Below are positions 9,370 to 17,725 of a stretch of 43,930 nucleotides of DNA, piece by piece. The DNA lies in contig JANYDN010000245.1 of NCBI GenBank assembly GCA_025363585.1, positions 1 to 43,930 on the forward strand, given 5' to 3'. This DNA is from Verrucomicrobiota bacterium. Lineage in GTDB: Bacteria > Verrucomicrobiota > Verrucomicrobiia > Limisphaerales > UBA9464. A program made the position numbers and the translations under genes. The first letter of the stretch is position 1; the number at the start of each line of letters is the position of its first letter. The notes under the pieces are model-generated. The model saw only the letters and a program-made list of their open reading frames with translations. It made no database searches and was not told the origin of the DNA.

Positions 9370-11808
9370 ATGAATTCCATCGGTACCACAACGCCCCGTC
9401 GCCCCCGCTTCCGCTGGGTGCTGCGGGGCGTCGTCGTTTTGTTGGGCCTCGCCGCGATGGCGATGCTCGGCGCTTGGCTCGCGCTCCGCGGCAGTCTCGC
9501 GCGACTCGATGGACGCGCGGTCGTCCCGGGGTTTTCCGCCCCGGCCACCATCCTGCGCGACAACGAGGGCATGGTCACCATCACCGCGGCCAATCGCCAC
9601 GATGCCGCGCGCGCACTCGGTTTCGTCCACGCGCAGGATCGATTCTTCCAAATGGATGTCCTCCGGCGTTCGGCGGCCGGGACATTGGCCGAGATGTTCG
9701 GACCCGCCGCGTTCGAGCGCGACCGCGAGGCCCGCCGGTTTCAGGGCCGCCGACACGCCCGCGCCGCGCTCGACCTGCTGTCCGCGGAGGATCGGGCGAT
9801 CGTCCAGGCCTATACCGAAGGCGTCAATGCCGGGCTCGCCGCGCTAGCCGTCCGCCCGCCCGAGTACCTGCTCCTCCGCCAACCGCCCGCGCCGTGGTTG
9901 CCCGAGGATTCCCTGCTCCTCAACCTCGCCTTCGGTTTCGCGCTCCAGGATGCCGTCGGCCACCATGATCGACACCGCGATCTCCTTCGACGCGCGGTCG
10001 GTCCGGTTGCCGCCGCCTTCTACAATCCCATCGGCACCGATTCCGACGCCGCGCTCGACGGGCATCGTTACCCGCCCGCGGCGATTCCCACGCCGGAACA
10101 ATTCCGCGCGCCCGCCGACGTGGCCACCGCGATGACGCGGTGGATCGGCGAGCCGAAAGCCATCGCGGGAATCCAACCGACGGACGACGAGCTTCGTCCC
10201 GGCAGCAACGCGTGGGCTCTTTCCGGAAGCCGCACCAAGACCGGCGCGGCGCTGATCGCCGACGACATGCATCTGGAGTTGTCGATGCCCAACGTTTGGT
10301 TCCGCGCCGTCATCCGTTGGACCGATCCCGACGGACGAAAGCGCCAACTCGCCGGGATCACCGTTCCCGGCGGCCCGACGTTGATCGTCGGTTCCAACGG
10401 CGACGTCGCGTGGGGCTTCACGAACAGCGGCATGGACACGACCGACGTCGTCGATCTCGAACTCTCCGACGCGCATCCCGGGCAATACCGGACGCCGACG
10501 GGTTGGCGCGATTTCGAGATCATCCGCGAAACGATGGCCGCCGCGAACGCACCGTCGGTGAAGTTCGACATCACCAACACGATCTGGGGCCCGCTCGTAC
10601 ACGAGGCCGGCGATCCGCGTCCCCGCGCCGTCGCCTGGGTCATGGCGCGTCCCGAGGCGCTCGCGAGCAATTTCGTCGACCTCGAGAATACCACCAACCT
10701 CGCCCAGGCCATCGAGGTCGCGGCGCGTTCGGCGCGGCCCGTGCAGAACTTCGTCGCGGGCGACCGCGCGGGAAACATCGGCTGGACGCTCATCGGCGCC
10801 ATTCCCGACCGCTTCGGCACCGACGGCGCGCTTCCCGCGTCGTGGGCCGACGGCACCGCCGGTTGGCGCGGAATCCTTCCGCCCGAAAAACATCCGCGCG
10901 TCGTCAACCCCGCGTCGGGCCAGATCTGGACCGCGAACCAACGCATTCTCGGCGATCCCGGCTACGTGTCGCTGGGCGACGGCGGTTGGGACAACGGACT
11001 TCGCGCGGGGCAAATCCGCGACGACCTCGCGCCGCTCGCGTCCGCGACGCCGGCGGACATGCTGGCGATCCAATTGGACGATCGCGCGCGTCTGTTCGCC
11101 GGGTGGCGCGACCGGATGTTGCCCGCGCTCGATCGCATCCGCGCGCGCGCAGCGGGCACGACCAACGAACCGCGCGTGAGGGCCGCGCTCGCCGCCGCGC
11201 GTTCATGGGACGGCCGGGCTTCCGCGACGAACACCGCTTTCCCCGTCGTCGCGCGTTTCCGGCGCGAGACCGCGGCAATGCTGCTCGAACCCCCGCTGCT
11301 CGCGATCCGGAGGCTCGAACCCGGCCACGACGAATGGCCGATCCAATACGACGCCATCGCGCGCCGACTTCTCGACGAGCGTCCCGCCCATTTGCTACCG
11401 CCACGGTTCGCGACGTACGACGCGTTGCTCGACGAAGGCGCGTGGCGTGCGGCGACCGCGCCGGAATTGGCGGGAACACCGGAATGGGGACGCTTGAACG
11501 AACTGCGCATGCAGCATCCCGTCGCGCGCGCGATGCCGGTTCTCCTGCGCGGGCTCGACATGCCGCGCGCGCCGCAGTCGGGCTATGGCGCCGGCATGCC
11601 CCGCATCGCTAGCCCGCGCTTCGGCGCGAGCGAACGCATGGGCATCTCGCCCGGGCACGAGTCGGAAGCATACCTCCACATGCCCGGCGGACAAAGCGGG
11701 CATTGGCTGTCGCCGTTCTACCGCGCGGGCCACGACGCCTGGCTCGCGGGCACTCCGACGCCGTTGCTCGGAGGCCCCATGCGTCACCGACTCGAACTCG
11801 CTCCGTAG
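9370..11808 (+). CDS. Penicillin acylase family Ntn hydrolase
   Basis: An 812-aa precursor. Residues 17-42 form a TM anchor or uncleaved signal. The alpha region includes GFVHAQDRFFQMDVLRRSAAGTLAE, typical of the family. The autoproteolytic site is GSNAWALSG with Ser279 becoming the nucleophile of the beta chain, followed by ADDMHLELSMPNVWF, GGPTLIVGSNGDVAWGFTNS, NFVAGDRAGNIGW and a C-terminal GQSGHWLSPFYRAGHDAWLAG block. The family cleaves amides of penicillins, acyl-homoserine lactones or other N-acyl compounds in the periplasm; the true substrate cannot be read here. The TAG stop is part of the GTAG of an adjoining REP-like hairpin. Confidence 0.95.
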   Translation: MNSIGTTTPRRPRFRWVLRGVVVLLGLAAMAMLGAWLALRGSLARLDGRAVVPGFSAPATILRDNEGMVTITAANRHDAARALGFVHAQDRFFQMDVLRRSAAGTLAEMFGPAAFERDREARRFQGRRHARAALDLLSAEDRAIVQAYTEGVNAGLAALAVRPPEYLLLRQPPAPWLPEDSLLLNLAFGFALQDAVGHHDRHRDLLRRAVGPVAAAFYNPIGTDSDAALDGHRYPPAAIPTPEQFRAPADVATAMTRWIGEPKAIAGIQPTDDELRPGSNAWALSGSRTKTGAALIADDMHLELSMPNVWFRAVIRWTDPDGRKRQLAGITVPGGPTLIVGSNGDVAWGFTNSGMDTTDVVDLELSDAHPGQYRTPTGWRDFEIIRETMAAANAPSVKFDITNTIWGPLVHEAGDPRPRAVAWVMARPEALASNFVDLENTTNLAQAIEVAARSARPVQNFVAGDRAGNIGWTLIGAIPDRFGTDGALPASWADGTAGWRGILPPEKHPRVVNPASGQIWTANQRILGDPGYVSLGDGGWDNGLRAGQIRDDLAPLASATPADMLAIQLDDRARLFAGWRDRMLPALDRIRARAAGTTNEPRVRAALAAARSWDGRASATNTAFPVVARFRRETAAMLLEPPLLAIRRLEPGHDEWPIQYDAIARRLLDERPAHLLPPRFATYDALLDEGAWRAATAPELAGTPEWGRLNELRMQHPVARAMPVLLRGLDMPRAPQSGYGAGMPRIASPRFGASERMGISPGHESEAYLHMPGGQSGHWLSPFYRAGHDAWLAGTPTPLLGGPMRHRLELAP

Positions 11809-11865
11809 CCGCCGCGGTGACGCGGTGGATTCACTCGCGCCGTAGCCGCCGCGGTGACGCGGTGG
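11805..11865 (+). repeat. Two tandem REP-like hairpins, family A
   Basis: GTAG at 11805-11808 is followed by stem CCGCCGCG, loop GTGA, stem CGCGGTGG (11809-11828). The unit is repeated exactly at 11842-11865. All eight stem pairs form, one of them G-T. The first GTAG contains the stop codon of the acylase gene. Confidence 0.88.
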
Positions 11866-11893
11866 ATTCGGGAATCGTGGCTCGGGCTTCTTT

Positions 11894-11917
11894 CCACCGT
11901 CTCACGACGGCGGCCAC
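11894..11917 (-). repeat. REP-like hairpin, family A, TC/GA variant
   Basis: On the minus strand: GTGG, stem CCGCCGTC, loop GTGA, stem GACGGTGG. Compared with the copy at 11805, two stem pairs next to the loop have changed on both sides (CG/CG to TC/GA) so pairing is kept. Confidence 0.88.
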
Positions 11918-11963
11918 ACTTCCCCTTGCGGCCACACTTCGCTTCGCGGCCGCCCATTGCATC

Positions 11964-11987
11964 GTGGCCGCCGCGGTGACGCGGTGG
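11964..11987 (+). repeat. REP-like hairpin, family A
   Basis: GTGG followed by CCGCCGCG-GTGA-CGCGGTGG. It is the fourth copy in the 283-bp gap between the acylase and the Gfo/Idh gene, which otherwise contains no gene. Confidence 0.88.
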
Positions 11988-12091
11988 ATCGGCCAAGACC
12001 CGGCACCCGCCAGCCACGCCTTCCGCCACGCCCCCGAAAAATCCCCGAGATTCTTCGGGAATCCCGCGCCCGGTTTTCCGATGATCCCCCC

Positions 12092-13126
12092 ATGATCAAC
12101 GTCGGCATCATCGGCACCGGTTTCATGACGGTCGCCCATCTCAAGGCGTACCAAAAAGTCCCCGGCGCCAGCGTCGTCGCACTCTGCAATCCCAGCGGCC
12201 GGAATCTCGACGGCGACTTTTCCAAGGTCGCGGGCAACGTCGGCGACGCGAACGCCGTCAAACTCGACATGACCCGCGTCAAGGCCCACCGCGAGGTCGC
12301 CACGCTGCTCGCGGATCCCAACGTCCACGCCATCGACATCTGCACGCCGACCCACACGCACGTCGAACTCGCGCTCGCCGCCTTGGCCGCGGGCAAACAC
12401 GTGCTCCTCGAGAAACCCCTCGCGCGCCGTTCGGCCGACGCCCGCCGCATCGCCGATGCCGCGCGCGAGGCCGCCAAACGCGGCGTTTTCCTCATGCCCG
12501 CGATGTGCATCCGCTTCTGGCCCGAGTACGCGTGGGTCCACCAGGCCATCCGCTCCGGCAACTACGGACGCGTCCTCGACGCCCGTTTCCGCCGCGTCGC
12601 GCAATCTCCCGGTTGGGGACGCGGCCACTTCCTGAAGGGCGACGATTCCGGCGGCGCGCTCATGGACCTCCACATCCACGACACCGACTTCGTCCTGCAC
12701 TGCTTCGGCAAACCCACGTCCGTCTCGTCCGGTGGCTACAGCCGCGTCAGTGGTGCCATTGACCACGTCGTCACGCTTTACCGCTATCCCGATGGGCCCG
12801 TGGTCACGTCGGAAGGCTCGTGGGCCATGTCGGAAGGATTCGGGTTCAACATGGCCTTCACCGTGAATTTCGAACGCGCGACCGTGGACTTCGATCTCGC
12901 GCGCGGCGCGGACGCGCTGCGCCTGATCGTTCCGGGCGCCCCCACGACTTCGCTCAAGCCCGATGGCGGCGACGGCTATATCGGCGAGATGAAGCATTTC
13001 TACGATGCGATCGCCGCGGGCCGCGCACCGACCGTGGTGACGCCCGACGACGGACTCGCGGCCGTGATCGCGTGCGAGGCGGAAGAGGAATCCGTTCGCC
13101 GCGGCGAAACCGTGTTGCTGACGTGA
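12092..13126 (+). CDS. Gfo/Idh/MocA family NAD(P)-dependent oxidoreductase
   Basis: A 344-aa protein. The ATG at 12092 starts MINVGIIGTGFM, placing the Rossmann GxGxxx motif at 7-12; longer frames from 11957 only add REP sequence. The family signature DICTPTHTHVELALAALAAGKHVLLEKPL is present with the catalytic-type EKP at 107-109. A C-terminal alpha/beta domain carries GGALMDLHIHDTDFVLHCFG. Such enzymes oxidise or reduce sugars and inositols. The product ends GTGA, overlapping the start of the HAD gene by 4 bases, so both are probably used together. The substrate is not deducible. Confidence 0.95.
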   Translation: MINVGIIGTGFMTVAHLKAYQKVPGASVVALCNPSGRNLDGDFSKVAGNVGDANAVKLDMTRVKAHREVATLLADPNVHAIDICTPTHTHVELALAALAAGKHVLLEKPLARRSADARRIADAAREAAKRGVFLMPAMCIRFWPEYAWVHQAIRSGNYGRVLDARFRRVAQSPGWGRGHFLKGDDSGGALMDLHIHDTDFVLHCFGKPTSVSSGGYSRVSGAIDHVVTLYRYPDGPVVTSEGSWAMSEGFGFNMAFTVNFERATVDFDLARGADALRLIVPGAPTTSLKPDGGDGYIGEMKHFYDAIAAGRAPTVVTPDDGLAAVIACEAEEESVRRGETVLLT

Positions 13127-13947
13127 TCGATCCCACCGAACTCCGCGACGGCTTTCGTCCGCGCGGACGCGCGGCCGACGTCGTGTTCGATTGGGACGGC
13201 ACCTTGTCTTACATCCGCGCGGGTTGGGGCGAGGTGATGCTCGCGCTGTTCCTCGAGCGGATGCCACGCGTGGCGGGCGAGGACGACAACGCTCGCCGAC
13301 GCATCGCGCACGACGACATCTGGAGTCTGAACGGCAAGCCCACGGTCTTCCAGATGCAGCGCCTCGCCGAGCGAGTCGCCGAACGCGGTGGCAGTGCGCT
13401 GTCCGCCGCCGCATACCAGGAACTTTACGCCGCCGCGCTGGGTCGCGTCGTCGATGCGCGGCTTGCCGAAGTCCGCGAAGGTCGCCGCGCCGTCGACGAC
13501 TACATGCCTCCCGGCGCCCGGGCGTTGCTCGACGCGTTGCGGTCGCGGGGCGTTCGCCTCCACGTCGCCAGCGGCACGGAACGACGTTTCGTGATCGGCG
13601 AAGCCGAGGCGCTCGGCATCGCGCCGATGTTCGAGGGACGCATCCACGGCCCCGCCACCGCGGAAGATCGCGCCTACAGCAAACGCGGCGTGCTCGACGC
13701 GCTTCTCGCGACCCACGGGGTTTCTCCAAACCAACTCGGCGCGTTCGGCGACGGCCACGTCGAGATCGAACAAGCGCGCCTCGTTGGCGGCACCGCCATC
13801 GCGGTCGCGACCGACGAGGAACATTTCGGCTCCGGCCGGATCGATCCCGCGAAACGCGCGCGATTGAACGGCGTCGGCGCGGACGCCGTGGTCCCGGACT
13901 ACCGCGACCTGCCGAAACTCCTTTGGATGCTCGGGCTCGGGCTTTGA
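13123..13947 (+). CDS. HAD-superfamily hydrolase
   Basis: A 274-aa protein with a GTG start at 13123 overlapping the preceding stop (GTGA). HAD motif I is FDWDGT with nucleophile Asp23 and acid/base Asp25. Motif II is in LHVASGT, and motif III/IV in YSKRGVLDALL and GAFGDGHVEIEQA. An alpha-helical cap (about 35-125) lies between motifs I and II. It most likely dephosphorylates a small phosphorylated metabolite. Coupling to the Gfo/Idh dehydrogenase suggests a shared sugar or polyol pathway (inference). Confidence 0.93.
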   Translation: MIDPTELRDGFRPRGRAADVVFDWDGTLSYIRAGWGEVMLALFLERMPRVAGEDDNARRRIAHDDIWSLNGKPTVFQMQRLAERVAERGGSALSAAAYQELYAAALGRVVDARLAEVREGRRAVDDYMPPGARALLDALRSRGVRLHVASGTERRFVIGEAEALGIAPMFEGRIHGPATAEDRAYSKRGVLDALLATHGVSPNQLGAFGDGHVEIEQARLVGGTAIAVATDEEHFGSGRIDPAKRARLNGVGADAVVPDYRDLPKLLWMLGLGL

Positions 13948-14342
13948 CGCAGACACGCTTCAAGGCAGGCACGGGACCGGCGAGGAAGGTGGCATCAAGT
14001 AGGATCCAGCTCGCCCGCGCGTAATGTTTTTCCAGTACCTCCAAATGCGTAGTTTCACCGTCTAGCCAAGAAGCTCCGCGCGCGATACATCGTCAGTCGA
14101 AGATTCGGGGGGATCGCAACTTCTGCTCCACCTCCGCCTCGGCCGCAGCCCCACGCCCCGCCCGCCTAGTCCGCGAACAACCGTCCCGTGACCGCCGATC
14201 CAAATCGACGGACCCATTTGGCCGTCGCCTTTCTTCGTTCCCTTCGTTTCCTTTTGTAAAACCCCGGGAAGCTTCCCTCGGATCCCATTCCAACCACCGC
14301 TTGGCGCGGGTCCCGTCTTGCGGTAATTCCCTTCGCACTCGC
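13948..14342. other. 395-bp spacer without a recognised gene
   Basis: No gene was recognised. A TTACA-type repeat is at 14231-14261: on the minus strand TTTTACAAAAGGAAACGAAG and onward, with 9-bp-like repetition of ACGAAGG words. No obvious promoter or terminator. It separates the HAD gene from the deoxyhypusine-synthase-like gene on the same strand. Confidence 0.6.
14231..14261 (-). repeat. TTACA-type purine-rich dispersed repeat
   Basis: Read on the minus strand it starts TTTTACAAAAGGAAACGAAG and continues with GGAACGAAGAA. Related copies, all starting near TTACAGGAGG, are at 27202-27231 (plus), 27363-27392 (minus) and 43713-43743 (minus). Confidence 0.65.
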
Positions 14343-15452
14343 ATGCCCGCTTCCCGCCCGCTCGATCTCCGCTCGCTCAAGGTCCTGCCGCTTGACCAAC
14401 GCCGCAGCCTCACCCGCGCCGAGGACATCCTCGTGCCGGTCGACCGCGCGCCCGTCGAGGTGCCGGAGCAAATCGGCGGATGGATCCACGACGCCGTCGA
14501 ACGCATCCGCAAGGCACGCGAACGCGACGCGCAGGTCATCCTGATGTACGGCGCGCATCTCCTTCGCAACGGCGCCGCGCTGTTGCTCACGGAGTTGATG
14601 GAGAAAGGCTGGATCACGCACCTCGCCACCAACGGCGCCGGCACCATCCACGACTGGGAATACGCGTGGCTCGGACGCTCCACCGAAAGCGTCGAGCAGA
14701 ACGTCGCCACCGGAACTTTCGGCACGTGGGACGAGACCGGCCGCAACATCCATCTCGCGCTCATGACCGGCGCGCTCCAGGGCCTCGGCTACGGGGCCGC
14801 GCTCGGGCAGTTCATTCTCGACGACGGATGCTTCCTCCCGAATCCCGAGGAGCTCCTTCCGCTGCTTGGACAGTTCGCCGGCGACCCGCTCGGCGGCGCC
14901 GTCGCCGATTTGCTCTCGGCCATGCAACGCCACGGACTCCAGCCCGGCCGTCATGCCGTCGAGCATCGCTGGAAGAACGCCAGCCTCCTCGCGCAGGCGC
15001 GCCGCCTCGGCGTGCCCGTCACCGTCCATCCGGGCATCGGCTACGACATCATCGCATGCCATCCGATGTTCGACGGCGCGATGATCGGCCGCGCCGCCGC
15101 GGAGGATTTCCGGATGTTCGCCGGCGCGGTCGAGGGCCTCGACGACGGCGTGGTGTTGTCGGTCGGCTCCGCGATCATGGCGCCGCAGGTCTTCGAGAAG
15201 TCCTTGAGCTGCGTGCACAATCTCCGTTTCCAGCACGGGCGTCCGCCGGTCTCCGGCCACTCGATCCACGTAGTCGACCTGCAGGACGGCGGGAATTGGG
15301 ATTGGTCGAAAGGCGAACCGCCGAAAACGAATCCCGCGTATTACCTGCGGTTCTGCAAAAGCTTTTCGCGCATGGGCGGGCACATGCAGTACCTGCAGTG
15401 CGACAACCTCGCGTTCGTCCAGCACCTCCACCACGCGCTTGTCCGGCGCTGA
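14343..15452 (+). CDS. Deoxyhypusine-synthase-like protein of unknown function
   Basis: A 369-aa protein starting at the ATG at 14343; an in-frame start at 14301 would add 14 residues. Characteristic blocks are LMYGAHLLRNGAALLLTELMEKGWITHLATNGAGTIHDWE, RSTESVEQNVATGTFGTWDETG, HPGIGYDII and a C-terminal VDLQDGGNWDWSKGEPPKTNPAYYLRFCKSF. These resemble what I know as bacterial deoxyhypusine-synthase-like proteins, which lack an eIF5A partner, so real deoxyhypusine synthesis is doubtful. The reaction is unknown. It lies 11 bp before a PfkB/RfaE-like kinase, suggesting a joint role in carbohydrate metabolism. Family assignment is from memory and moderately sure. Confidence 0.85.
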   Translation: MPASRPLDLRSLKVLPLDQRRSLTRAEDILVPVDRAPVEVPEQIGGWIHDAVERIRKARERDAQVILMYGAHLLRNGAALLLTELMEKGWITHLATNGAGTIHDWEYAWLGRSTESVEQNVATGTFGTWDETGRNIHLALMTGALQGLGYGAALGQFILDDGCFLPNPEELLPLLGQFAGDPLGGAVADLLSAMQRHGLQPGRHAVEHRWKNASLLAQARRLGVPVTVHPGIGYDIIACHPMFDGAMIGRAAAEDFRMFAGAVEGLDDGVVLSVGSAIMAPQVFEKSLSCVHNLRFQHGRPPVSGHSIHVVDLQDGGNWDWSKGEPPKTNPAYYLRFCKSFSRMGGHMQYLQCDNLAFVQHLHHALVRR

Positions 15453-15463
15453 TCCCAACCCGC

Positions 15464-16480
15464 ATGTCCCCGGAACGCTTCCAGGAAATCACCGGCCGCT
15501 ATCCGTCGCTGCGACTCGCGGTCGTCGGCGACTTCTGTCTCGACCGTTATTTCGACATCGATCCCGCGCGCTCCGAGATTTCCATCGAGACCGGACTGCC
15601 CGTGCACAACGTCGTCGGCATGCGCTGCCAACCGGGCGCTGCGGGCACCATCCTCAACAATCTGGTCGCGCTCGGCGTGGGCACGCTGTGGCCCGTCGGC
15701 GTGGCGGGCGAAGACGGCGAGGGCTGGGAATTGCTCCGCGCGTTGCGACGCCAGCACGGCGTCCACGCGGACCATTTCATCACCGCGCCAGACCGCCGCA
15801 CGTTTACCTATTCTAAACCCCTGCTCCATCATCCCGGGAAACCGCCCGAGGAACTCAGCCGGCTCGACACCAAGAACTGGACGCCGACGCCCGATGCGGT
15901 GTCGGCGAAGATCGTCGAGCGGATCGAGGCTCTCGCGACGGACGTGGACGCGATGGTGGTGATGGACCAAGTCGATCTCGCGGACAGCGGCGTGGTGACC
16001 GCGCCTGTGCGCGCGCGCGTCGGACAATTGGCCGCCGAGCGTCCCACGTTGCCGATCGTGGCCGACAGCCGGCGATCGCTGCGCGGGTTTCCGTCGTTGG
16101 TCTTCAAGATGAACGCCGCGGAACTCGGGTTGTTCGCGCAACACCCGGTGACCACCGACGCGGAGATCCGCGCCGCGGCCGCCGAACTCGCGCACCGCAA
16201 CGGACGCGCGGTGTTCATCACGCTCGCGGAGCGAGGGATCGTCAGCGCGCTGCCGTCGCGCGAGGTCTGGCATCGGCCCGCCCTGCCCGTGCGCGGAGCG
16301 ATCGACATCGTCGGCGCCGGCGATTCCGTGACGGCAAACCTCACGGCGGCGTTGGCCGCGGGCGCGACGTTGCCCGAGGCGATGGAACTCGCGATGGCCG
16401 CCGCGCACCTGGTGATCCACCAACTCGGGACCACCGGGACCGCGAGCGTCGCGCAATTGCGCGCGGTGCTGTTCGTGTAG
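15464..16480 (+). CDS. PfkB-family carbohydrate kinase (RfaE/HldE-kinase-like)
   Basis: A 338-aa protein starting at the ATG at 15464, 11 bp after the preceding stop. The N-terminal LAVVGDFCLDRYFDID resembles the RfaE/HldE kinase opening. The Gly-rich substrate loop is QPGAAGTILNNLVALG, and PfkB signature 2 is DIVGAGDSVTANLTAAL, with catalytic-base Asp287. It probably phosphorylates a sugar or heptose phosphate in the cytoplasm. No nucleotidyltransferase domain follows, so it is not a full HldE. The stop codon reads GTGTAG followed by a region rich in REP-like hairpins. Confidence 0.93.
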   Translation: MSPERFQEITGRYPSLRLAVVGDFCLDRYFDIDPARSEISIETGLPVHNVVGMRCQPGAAGTILNNLVALGVGTLWPVGVAGEDGEGWELLRALRRQHGVHADHFITAPDRRTFTYSKPLLHHPGKPPEELSRLDTKNWTPTPDAVSAKIVERIEALATDVDAMVVMDQVDLADSGVVTAPVRARVGQLAAERPTLPIVADSRRSLRGFPSLVFKMNAAELGLFAQHPVTTDAEIRAAAAELAHRNGRAVFITLAERGIVSALPSREVWHRPALPVRGAIDIVGAGDSVTANLTAALAAGATLPEAMELAMAAAHLVIHQLGTTGTASVAQLRAVLFV

Positions 16481-16497
16481 GCACGGGCCACGCCGAT

Positions 16498-16521
16498 CCA
16501 CCGCGTCACCGCGGCGGCCAC
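16498..16521 (-). repeat. REP-like hairpin, family A
   Basis: On the minus strand: GTGG, CCGCCGCG-GTGA-CGCGGTGG. It faces the plus-strand copy at 16544, making a divergent pair as in BIME-type REP doublets. Confidence 0.88.
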
Positions 16522-16543
16522 GCCACTTTCGAGGCGAGTCGAC

Positions 16544-16567
16544 GTAGCGGCCGTCGTGAGACGGTGG
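16544..16567 (+). repeat. REP-like hairpin, family A, TC/GA variant
   Basis: GTAG followed by CGGCCGTC-GTGA-GACGGTGG. One outer pair is broken (G opposite G) and the rest pair. Confidence 0.82.
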
Positions 16568-16611
16568 AGCAGACTGGACCACGCGTGGTGAGTCTCCTCT
16601 CCAAAGCCCCG

Positions 16612-16683
16612 CGCAGGCGAGACGCCCGCGACTACCGCAGGCGGGGACGCCCGCGCTACGTCTTGCCTAGGCGCCCGCGCTAC
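16612..16683 (-). repeat. REP-like family B cluster (two full, one partial unit)
   Basis: Minus strand. GTAG (16656-16659) with CGCGGGCG-TCCC-CGCCTGCG, and GTAG (16632-16635) with T then CGCGGGCG-TCT-CGCCTGCG. A third GTAG (16680-16683) with CGCGGGCG lacks its distal arm. The stems are 8 bp with one G-T pair. Confidence 0.82.
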
Positions 16684-16686
16684 GGT

Positions 16687-16710
16687 CCGCCGCGTCACCG
16701 CGGCGGCTAC
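16687..16710 (-). repeat. REP-like hairpin, family A
   Basis: Minus strand: GTAG, CCGCCGCG-GTGA-CGCGGCGG. The G-T pair seen in other copies is a G-C pair here, making the stem perfect. Confidence 0.86.
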
Positions 16711-16769
16711 ACAGCGTGAGCCAACTTTCGGTTTCCGGTTTGGTCGCGGTCGATCCTATCATCCACCGC

Positions 16770-17579
16770 ATGATCACGCGTCGTTCCGCGGTCCAGCGGC
16801 TCGGGTTGTTGTCGTTGCTCGCCGCCGGGCGGTGGCCGGGACACGCCAACGCGGCGGTTCCCGCCGCGGCCGGCGAGCCGTTCCGTTTCCACGCGATCAA
16901 CGATCTCCACCACGCGACGCCCGAGTGCGACCCGTGGTTCGCGCGCCTCGTGGAAAGGCTCAAGGAGGCGAAGGACCACGAGATGGTCCTGGTCCTTGGC
17001 GACCTCACCGACGAGGCGAAGCCGGAGGGTTTCGAGGCGGTGAAGAAGATCTTCGCGGCACTGGAACGCCCGGTGCACGTGCAGATCGGCAACCACGACC
17101 AGACCTCCACCGACAACGGCGCCGCGTACGACACGGCGCATCCGGACCGACGCAACTACGCGTTCGAGCACCGCGGCTGGCAATTCGTCGGGATCGATTC
17201 GACCCAAGGTCCGACCGCATCGGGAACCAAGGTTGGCGATCGCACGCTGAAGTGGATCGACGACAACGCGGGTCGTCTCGATCGCAAGCGCCCCTTGGTG
17301 TTGTTCACGCACTTCCCGATGGGGAAGGACGTGAAGATGGCGCCGCTGAATGCCGACGACGTCCTCGGGCGGTTCCTCGAGTTCAATCTGCGCGGCGTTT
17401 TCTCCGGGCACTACCACGCGACGACCGAGGCGGATTTCCACGGGACACCGGTCGTGACCAACCGCTGTTGCTCGCGCATCCGCGGCAACCACGACGGCTC
17501 GAAGGAAAAAGGCTGGTGGTCGATCGCGGCCGCCGAGGGCCGTCTGACGCGGACGTTCGTGGAGTTCGCGGCGGCCTGA
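16770..17579 (+). CDS. Tat-exported calcineurin-like metallophosphoesterase
   Basis: A 269-aa protein. The ATG at 16770 places TRRSAVQRLGLLSLLAAG at the N-terminus, a twin-arginine signal, and the extra codons back to 16716 would bury it. All five metallophosphoesterase motifs are visible: NDLH (Asp45, His47), GDLTD (Asp78), GNHD (107-110), THFPMG and SGHYH. It therefore binds two metals, probably loaded in the cytoplasm before Tat export. The substrate is unknown. The stop is followed after one base by GTAG of a family B REP composite. Confidence 0.94.
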   Translation: MITRRSAVQRLGLLSLLAAGRWPGHANAAVPAAAGEPFRFHAINDLHHATPECDPWFARLVERLKEAKDHEMVLVLGDLTDEAKPEGFEAVKKIFAALERPVHVQIGNHDQTSTDNGAAYDTAHPDRRNYAFEHRGWQFVGIDSTQGPTASGTKVGDRTLKWIDDNAGRLDRKRPLVLFTHFPMGKDVKMAPLNADDVLGRFLEFNLRGVFSGHYHATTEADFHGTPVVTNRCCSRIRGNHDGSKEKGWWSIAAAEGRLTRTFVEFAAA

Positions 17580-17580
17580 G

Positions 17581-17725
17581 GTAGAGCGGCCGTCCCCGGC
17601 TGCGCAGGAAGCACCGTCCTCGGTGCGTCTCGCCGCGACCTGCGGGGCACGGGCGGGCTTGCTCCGCCGAAGCCAGGCGAAGGCGAGGACGCCCGTGATT
17701 TGCGCAGGCGAGACGCCCGCTCTAC
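17581..17725. repeat. Family B REP composite with inverted ends
   Basis: It starts GTAG-A-GCGGCCG-TCCC-CGGCTGC (17581-17603) and ends on the minus strand with GTAG-A-GCGGGCG-TCT-CGCCTGC (17704-17725), so the two ends are inverted. The interior has further hairpins such as GCACCG-TCCT-CGGTGC. The terminal GTAG supplies the TAG stop of the neighbouring minus-strand gene. Confidence 0.8.

Larger units (their letters stand above)
16481..16769. other. REP-rich spacer
   Basis: The spacer is filled by three family A hairpins (16498-16521 minus, 16544-16567 plus, 16687-16710 minus) and a family B cluster (16612-16683). No gene is visible. Confidence 0.75.

Noticed and set aside
13000-13956. 318-codon open frame antisense to the HAD gene
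   Set aside because: The HAD motifs on the plus strand are intact; the antisense translation is compositionally biased only.
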